A stretch of 64,000 nucleotides of DNA, from positions 23,055,730 to 23,119,729 of the forward strand of contig JARWIR010000001.1 of NCBI GenBank assembly GCA_029959085.1. Reading direction: 5' to 3'. Positions 55,368 to 64,000 of this stretch are shown piece by piece. The notes under the pieces were generated by a model, which was given only the letters and a program-made list of their open reading frames with translations, was not told the DNA's origin and ran no database searches. How positions within the stretch are numbered: the first letter of the stretch is position 1; the number at the start of each line of letters is the position of its first letter. Made by a program: the position numbers and the translations under genes. Origin of the DNA: Nemophila menziesii (lineage: Eukaryota > Streptophyta > Magnoliopsida > Boraginales > Hydrophyllaceae).

Positions 55368-56164
55368 AAGAGCGGATGTAGGGGAGGGCTAGGGTGGGTT
55401 GCAGCCCACCCCAGCTCATTAAACCACATTATAATTTAGTCTATTTATTTTAATAGGTTAAAACATTAATTAAAAAAATTACACTTCCCCCTCAATTGAA
55501 AAAATAGCCTTCCCCAATTTAAAATTACAGCCCCTCAACTGAATGTATTTTAAAATTAATTAATTGGAAATTTGGAATTCTCAGGTGTGTACTAAAATTC
55601 ATTCAATATTCAATACTATTTGAATTAGAATTCCGAAAATTTTAATTTGTTTATTTTGATTTTTGTGTTATGCATTTTGATTAAATTTATTGTATCCTTT
55701 TAAGTTTTGGGTTATATCATTATTGTGTAAATTGAATTAATTCAATCATATTTGTGTTCTTTCCATCTCTGCCGCTAACACTTAAAAAATCGAGTATAAT
55801 GTGAACAAGTATTAGAGATGTGATACATGATACATATTACAACAGTCGTGGCAATTTGTGAAATAGTCATTACTATAGCTATTGTTTTAGAGTGCATAGT
55901 AAATATCTATGAATTAATAAAATGGGTAGCTCCACGAACAACAATAAAATGCACCAAATTGCATTAGTAGTTTAGTACCCCATCTGTATGGTAATATTTT
56001 TTGTTGTAGCTACTTAATGAATACGATTTGTTCAGTGTCGTGCGCAAAAAAAATTGTGGGTGTTTTTTTAATGTTTTTGTTAGATATATAAAAGGTTTAT
56101 TGGGTGTGGTTTTTTCGTAATAATAATAGCCCTCCCCAACTTGAAATCCTGGATCCGCCCCTGC
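55368..56164. mobile_element. hAT-type non-autonomous element 1 in LINE-C
   Basis: 797 bp, 8 bp duplication CAAGGCCC/CGAGGCCC (one mismatch). Ends AAGAGCGGATGTAGGGGAGG and, reverse complement of the right end, GCAGGGGCGGATCCAGGATT. The LINE frame resumes on the other side. No ORF. Confidence 0.8.
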
Positions 56165-57168
56165 CGAGGCCCAACCCCAAAAATATTTAATTGTGTATAA
56201 GGCATAAAAAAATAAAAAAAAATTATGTTGAGGAAACTAAAATCCATAGACATGTAAAATGATACCAGTTGTTGGGTTATGATCCTTGGGCTTTATTTCC
56301 TTCACTTGTGCTTCCTACCCCATCAAGGTCCATCTCTACCTGCTCTTCCTCTATTACTTCGTGACCTTCTACACAAGGTGACTGTGACTCTTATACCATA
56401 AAGTCCTTGTAATCCGGGGCGTGTTTCGTGTTGGCAAAAGATTATTTGAGAGCACGTTCATCGACTTCCCATTTCCCATAATGATCTAAGAAATCGACAC
56501 TAAACTTGAGAACGACGGGATACTGTTGTTCAGTTGAACCAGATCCTTACCCGAGGAGACTCTCTATGGATGGACGGTCGACTGGAATTCTTTCTCTACA
56601 TCTTTAGTTTGTCCCGTATTATGCCTCTTCTCACTCGTTTTGTCTTTATCCCAACTATACACCCATGATTGACTTTTAACTGAACCACTTCAACCCCAAC
56701 ATGTTCTCTGCTATCGCCCCTTTCATATTTTTCATATTTGCACAAAATTCCTTGTGACAAACCTGATTAAACCTTGTTTTGATGTTGTTACTACATGTGT
56801 CAGCTATTGGTGGTGTAACTTCCTCGACCTACTCGCAATCTTAATATGTTTTATCCCAAATGTAATCCTCCTTTAACACTACTTGGTTGGCTTGTATAAT
56901 CACTACCTCGTCCTCTACCATGGCGTCCACGGAACAGAACTTCTTAAGCTACCTTCAAGCAAAACATCATCTTTTTTACCTTGTTGCTGCGACTTCCACA
57001 ATTTTTTCCATGCGCTTTGATGAAGGTCCCACTTGTTCCTCGTCCATTATTCTTTGGTTATTCAAACCAAAGAAGCCTCCCTTAAGTAAATATGATGTTG
57101 TATTAATTACCATATATGCTATTGAGTCCTTCGGGTTCTTTCCAACTCACCTTTCCTTTAGTTGCGTA

Positions 57169-57732
57169 TAGGGATAGCAGCAGATCGGTTTTTTGCAAAA
57201 ATATCAAAAACCATAACCATTTATTTTATTAAAACCCATATCCTAACGGTTTTAACAATCGGTTACACATTTCAAAAGCATAACCGCATTATTCGGTTTC
57301 GGTTTTTTAAACCGGTCTTGCGGGTTTTAGCCATAATCAAATGATAATTTAATAAATATATTAATTTTCATAAAATCAGACCACATATATAAGAATAATC
57401 TTCCCGATATATAAAATATTGTGTTGGTTTATTATTAAATTACATATTTATTATTTAGTTGGTTAAATCTAGTATTTGGATTTTTGTTTTAGAAATTTAA
57501 TATATCTGATTTTAACTAGATTATTATAAAATATGAAAATATATATGTTAATGATCAATTTTTGGTTATTCGGTTTCATTTTTATCTAAAACCATAACCT
57601 AATGGTATTAACCATCGGTCACACTTTTCAAAACCATAACCTAATGGTTTTAACCACGGTTATATAATTCGGTTTTTTATCGATTCGGTTATCATCGGTT
57701 TCGGTTTTTAACCGTAACCATTGCCATCACTA
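57169..57732. mobile_element. hAT-type non-autonomous element 2 in LINE-C
   Basis: 564 bp, 8 bp duplication GTTGCGTA/GTTGTGTA (one mismatch). Ends TAGGGATAGCAGCAGATCGG and, reverse complement of the right end, TAGTGATGGCAATGGTTACG. Inside are several copies of AACCGG/CGGTTTT and CATAACCTAATGGT words in both orientations. Confidence 0.8.
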
Positions 57733-57740
57733 GTTGTGTA

Positions 57741-58990
57741 GTTGCTCGGTTATAGTCACATTTGTCATTAACCTTCCTTACTACTGCTTCTTCGTTATGC
57801 TTTCTGGTTACATTTTCTTCCCATTCTTCTAAGTTAAAGAGAACGCCAAATCTTGATTTAGTGTTTGTGTTTCTCTTCTCAAACCAGTTGGTCTTCCTTT
57901 TACTCGGGTACTAACATTTTTCCTTTCTCCCGAACTTAACCCTTTAGAGTTCGGCTTGGATCCTTGGTTCGTGCTACTTCTATGTGGCCTTCCTCTCCCC
58001 TTATCAACGGTCATACACTCTTCGTATATCTTCACTAATTCGTAGTTACTGTGGTCGTGGTTTTGCTTACCATATCATGTTTATCTTGCTTTTCGCAATG
58101 GTTGGCTTCTTTTCTCTCATAAGGACAGTCATTTTGTAGAAGACCAAGTCTCCCATAACTAAAAAAATAAGGTGAAGCCTTCATACTTGAATTTTTGTAA
58201 GTGGATTTTGAATTCAGATCATTGAGACAAGTGGCTTATCCAACCCTATTTCAACTGCTAACCTTGCAAAGTTACCTTTCATTCTTGACTTTTAAACGGA
58301 TCTATACGAATCATTTTCCCAATGACGTTATCGATAGCCGTAAGAATTTCCTCTATGTAATTAATCAACGGTAACCACAGTAGTCTCACCCAAACATTAG
58401 TCTTTAGCATGGGGGCATCTTGCGACATAAATAATGGATCTCACGACCTAACTATGAGATATATGCTAACACCATCCACCACGTACCTCCACCCAGGGCT
58501 TTACCATAGTCCTCCCCATTGGTAAAATTAGCCATAAAATACCTGAAATCGATCTCAACTAATTCAATGTGAGTTTTTGGAGTCTATATTTGATTTATTT
58601 TGGTAAACAAGTAATTATATACCGCAGTATAACCAAGTAAGTGTATAATAAGGGATCGATGTCATACCTTACACCCTTGCCTCTTCTGTTATGTCGTTTG
58701 AATTAGTTAGGGGTAGATCATGTCCTCGCTAAAGATATCATCTTCCATTTTGAAATTGTCCATTCCATCCGGTAAACCTGTCCCATCACAAACCGTCTTT
58801 AGTATCCCCTTGATCATTCGTCTTACTTCATGTACCCGATGCCTTATTGACTCTCAGTCTAGTATTATCCAACCCGGAGAATACATCCTTGTAGTTCTAT
58901 TGTTATCTAACCCCACCGGCAAAACTCATTGGCTGACATATTTGTTAAATTCTTTGTAAGGGTGGTATTCCTATCCATTGCACAACTCAT
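57741..58990 (-). pseudogene. LINE-C ORF1 (DUF4283) remnant
   Basis: Minus-strand pieces in several frames: KGNFARLAVEIGLDKPLVSM near 58290-58230, which matches the ARLCVEVDLNKPL block of plant LINE ORF1, then the former CCHC region (CPYERKEANHCEKQ) and a basic tail (57829-58035, RGRPHRSSTNQGSKPNSKG). RNA-binding role in the family; here non-functional. The 5' end near 58990 is approximate. Confidence 0.7.
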
Positions 58991-58999
58991 TATTAGGTT

Positions 59000-59284
59000 G
59001 AAATTTATAACTTGACTTTTAAGGAAATAAGCAAAACTAATGGTTAGACCAGTATAATATGCGTCCTCTTGATGATTTATGAGATGTTAGAATTGTTTTG
59101 AACCTTTCAGATAAAAAATTTAATAAAATTTTACTAATCAAATTAAAAAAATAATACAAAATCTGAATGCGCGTTTCTTTTTTAAAGAAAAATGTTTTGT
59201 AAACAATGTCGATTGTCGACATTAGGAGCTTTGCTCTAAGGTACTTTTCTCATTGAATATTGGACCCACTAAGTTTGTCTCTTT
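59000..59284. other. Intergenic between LINE-C and the BAM3-like gene
   Basis: No element recognised. The small inverted repeat GTCGATTGTCGAC lies at 59208-59220. Confidence 0.4.
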
Positions 59285-59481
59285 GACACCTAAAGCTAAG
59301 ATTCACTTGATAAATAAAGGTTCACAATTTACAAACTTCACTCATTCTTACAAATATCTGTACACCTACCTAAAGCTTAAGTGTTTCATTCTTACATATT
59401 TTTACATCTGAAGCTTAAGGTTCATAAGTAAATAATCTCCGTCACATATTTTATTCACTCTTACATTTTGACACCAAAAAC
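59285..59481 (+). promoter_or_regulatory. Promoter and 5' UTR of the BAM3-like gene, with internal repeats
   Basis: Three imperfect units, each with a CT(G/A)AAGCT(T)AAG word (59291, 59372, 59412) followed by TTCA(C/T)TCTTACA-type words (59338, 59388, 59454). TATA-like ATAAATAA at 59310-59317 is the best candidate for the core promoter, about 165 nt before the ATG. The assignment is inference. Confidence 0.4.
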
Positions 59482-61730
<2,249 letters not shown>

Positions 61731-61853
61731 TTCATTACACATCAAGATGTATATATAAACATATTTTAAAGTTAGTTGCACCATGGTTAACTAGATTATT
61801 AGTATTGATTCTGGAGTAAAATTTTATATGCAGTTTGGAAGTATTTGGATTTT

Positions 61854-61859
61854 AATAAA
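61854..61859 (+). terminator. Polyadenylation signal of the BAM3-like gene
   Basis: AATAAA 124 nt after the stop, followed by GTAGGTGTACAACAAG and T/G-rich sequence. This is a plausible 3' end; other weak signals are possible. Confidence 0.4.
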
Positions 61860-62400
61860 ACAATTGTAGGTGTACAACAAGTCTTCGGTTTTGATTGTTA
61901 AATTTGGATTTGGTGCTTGCTTATTCAAGATTATAATTTGATTACCAGGATTGCTAGTATGATTGCAATTTGAAAGTGCAGTTTGGATTGTTAAATTTGG
62001 ACTCTAATGTTTATATTTGAATTCATTTATTTAATTTGTTGTCATTTCTTTGGTTATTTCAATGTATCATAGAGCGGAGTTCTTCTTTTCTTTCTATAAA
62101 AATTGGGTTTGATAATCATGTTGTAACGGTTTAGAACTCTCTTCTCAGAGCATATGCTTCCGGGTCTCTAAAAGCCCCTGCTTTATATTCAAATATAAAA
62201 TCTAAAATTCGGATTTTTAAAAGATTTAAATTCTGATATAAATAGATTTGACATAAATAATCTATGCATCCGAGACATTATATATGGGTTCTATTTCCAC
62301 TCCATTTAACTAATTGTGTGTTGAGTTTTTTGTGCCCTCTAGATTAGAGGTCATGATTTTGTTTTAAAATATTAGTAAAATATTTAGGTGTTAGTTTTTA
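61860..62400. other. Intergenic, nothing supported
   Basis: AT-rich spacer between the BAM3-like gene and the LINE; no ORF or element identified. Confidence 0.4.
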
Positions 62401-62403
62401 TGA

Positions 62404-64000
62404 GTGATAGGTAATTGGATCAAGATATCAACACGGGGTCCATCGAAATCATCATCATATTTTAAAGCAAATAGCAGTATGAAAACGAAAAAGTTTACCA
62501 ATGGAGGTAAAATCAACAACGGTGGAAAAGTTACCTTCAAACCGAGTTGGAATCACAAACTCGGTAAACAGAACTCACCATTCACCAACAAATGGGTTAA
62601 CGGCAATATCAATAACGCCGTTAGTGAGGTACAAACACAAGGTGATACGAACATGAAGGACACCGTCCCACCACCACTCTTTGAATTCAAAGGACAAAAG
62701 GACGAGAGTACTATTGGAGGTGGAAAGAGGAGCACGAATGGTACGGTTTTATCGGATAGCTATGAAGAAGACAAATTAGAGAAAAAGGCCAACTTTATAG
62801 AAAAGGAAAAGAATTTGTCTCAGCTGGCCCAATCTATGGCCCAAAAATTAGAAAACTCCCCTAAGCCCATAGATATAAATGATATATCATTTGGGTCTTT
62901 CCCAAGTCCAAATCAAGGTGGCCCAACACCTGACTATAAAATCTCAACTCCAATTACCAAGAGCCCATTACGAACCGGGACAACCCAAATATTAAACAAC
63001 CAAATTACCAGCCCAACATCCAACTCACCCAATACTGACATTACCCAAACCCCAACCTCAAACTTAATCCCAAATCACTTCTCTTCTTCCCCGATCCCAA
63101 TCCCTAACCCTACCCTCATCGTTGCAACTCAATACACCACAACCACCAACCAAACACCACCTCCAACCAACCTTAATGAAAACCATCTCTCTGAGGTTAA
63201 CCCTCAACACAAAAACCACCATCCATCATCGGAAAACCCCGAACAAGCAAATATCAAAACCAAAACACATAACATTACATCGGAATACGAAAGTGAAGAT
63301 GAGGAGATGTTTGATTCTAGAATGTCTCTCTCTAACAGAAGTAGAAGACAAAGGGATAAGAAAGCTTTTTCTGAGAAGAATAGGCGTATTAAATTATGGA
63401 ATCAGAGATCAACTAATAAAATGCAAGCAAACAATGATGAAGAGATTAACAAAGAAACTGAAGGTATTTCGGCTTCATCTTTGAATGAGGAACAACCGGA
63501 AGAAGGAGAGGTTTGTGGGATTGACCGTAATCAATCCCACCAGCTACCATGATACACCTGACCTGGAACGTTCAGGGGATTGGCACACCCCTGACGGTCC
63601 AGACCCTTCTTGATATCCGTAATAGATATCATCCGGAGGTAATTTTTCTTTCGGAAACTAAGAATTCATTCTCTACTCTTAAGAAATTAGAAAAACCTTT
63701 GCGTATGTCCCTTATTACAACAGTTGAACCTTTAGGTTTAAGTGGGGGTTTAGCAATCTTTGCTACTAATAAAAATAATATTAAAATCCTTAGCAAAACC
63801 GAGAATTTTATTAATTGTGAATTTGAGAAAATTGATGGCACTAAATTTACCTCTACATTTGTATATAGTACTCCTGTAGATAATCAAAAAGACTTTTGCT
63901 TGGAGAATATTAAATCATGTAATCCGGGTAATATAATAGCTTAGAATTTAATAGGTGACTTCAACCTTATAAGAAATTCAGATGAAAAGATAGGGGGTAA
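62404..64000 (+). mobile_element. LINE-D (plant L1 type): ORF1 C-terminus and endonuclease start, cut by window end
   Basis: A 382-codon frame (62404-63552) without its own ATG at the start encodes an Asn/Thr/Pro-rich, then acidic and basic low-complexity tail, typical of the variable C-terminus of plant LINE ORF1; the DUF4283 part is missing upstream. ORF2 opens at ATG 63549, overlapping the end of ORF1 by 4 nt: MIHLTWNVQGIGTPLTVQTL, YHPEVIFLSETKN and SGGLAIFATNKNN are the exonuclease-endonuclease-phosphatase (AP endonuclease-like) domain. A TAG at 63942-63944 stands where Trp is expected before NLIGDFNLI. The rest lies outside the window. Confidence 0.85.

Larger units (their letters stand above)
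53030..58990 (-). mobile_element. LINE-C (plant L1 type), nearly full-length relic carrying two hAT insertions
   Basis: From right to left: ORF1 with DUF4283-like and following KGNFARLAVEIGLDKPLV (58300) regions, then a long degraded ORF1 tail. Endonuclease pieces (PWLMVEDFNQVREPEH near 55110) come next. The EN-RT linker is at 54880-54720 (VQHLPRVHLDHVLILI, RRFKFEGAW). RT at 53871-53404 has TIDNVVIVSEIYYVL and IEIKIDLAKAYDKIYWDF. The RT end follows (YWGKYLGVPLLLD near 53360, FCQPKKVGGLGF near 53050). The FADD active-site segment is deleted between the RWYMETL and SLDMFCKY blocks. Stops and shifts are frequent. Confidence 0.82.

Overview
The window is plant nuclear DNA, from a eudicot by its content. 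The evidence is one intact spliced chloroplast-type beta-amylase gene (BAM3-like, 59482-61730), a decayed F-box/FBD gene (25021-26067), and plant-specific element families everywhere else: Ty1/copia, Athila-type Ty3/gypsy with a tRNA-Asp-like primer site, plant L1-type LINEs with DUF4283 ORF1, hAT-type MITEs and CACTA ends. I see no bacterial, organellar or viral genome, no rRNA, no true tRNA gene and no CRISPR array. The species cannot be fixed from sequence alone.

1-20493 is a nest. The outer layer is a decayed Ty1/copia element on the minus strand (5' LTR at the right, 3' LTR cut by the window edge). Its pol frame is broken by a 10.8 kb Athila-type element (2677-13448, TSD GTGAG) and by a solo LTR of the same family (14796-18047, TSD GACAC). 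That solo LTR is itself split by another solo LTR (15050-16720, TSD AATTG). All three nested insertions have exact boundaries.

20494-27979 holds a copy of a segment (Y) found inverted at 34683-36130, a degenerate TTAACC hexamer array, the F-box/FBD relic, and a roughly 2 kb segment (X) that recurs at 36188-38335.

27980-34682 is a second Athila-type element. It keeps only a truncated gag and shreds of the 3' ORF, and its 3' LTR is cut by segment Y. 38390-43943 is a third, more diverged Athila-like family in tandem LTR-internal-LTR form. It carries (CTTTT)n and (GAA)n expansions, a CACTA end with a 30 bp perfect palindrome, and a hAT MITE.

43955-47700 is a 5'-truncated LINE (TSD TATATCAC) abutting an inverted fragment of a related LINE. 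47786-53030 is non-genic: a fold-back repeat array, MITEs, a MULE-like element (W) with seven GAGTACTC palindromes and a possible 206-codon ORF, and another CACTA end. 53030-58990 is a minus-strand LINE relic carrying two hAT insertions with 8 bp TSDs.

59285-61860 is the only gene that looks functional: BAM3-like, four exons, 547 codons, both catalytic Glu present. A further LINE (ORF1 end plus endonuclease) starts 0.5 kb downstream at 62404 and runs off the window.

The most unusual material is in the Athila-type elements. Both copies have lost different pieces of pol but keep the same non-coding architecture: a stem-loop box after pol, a palindrome-rich GC block, a third ORF with no visible membrane segment, and three copies of a polypurine motif.
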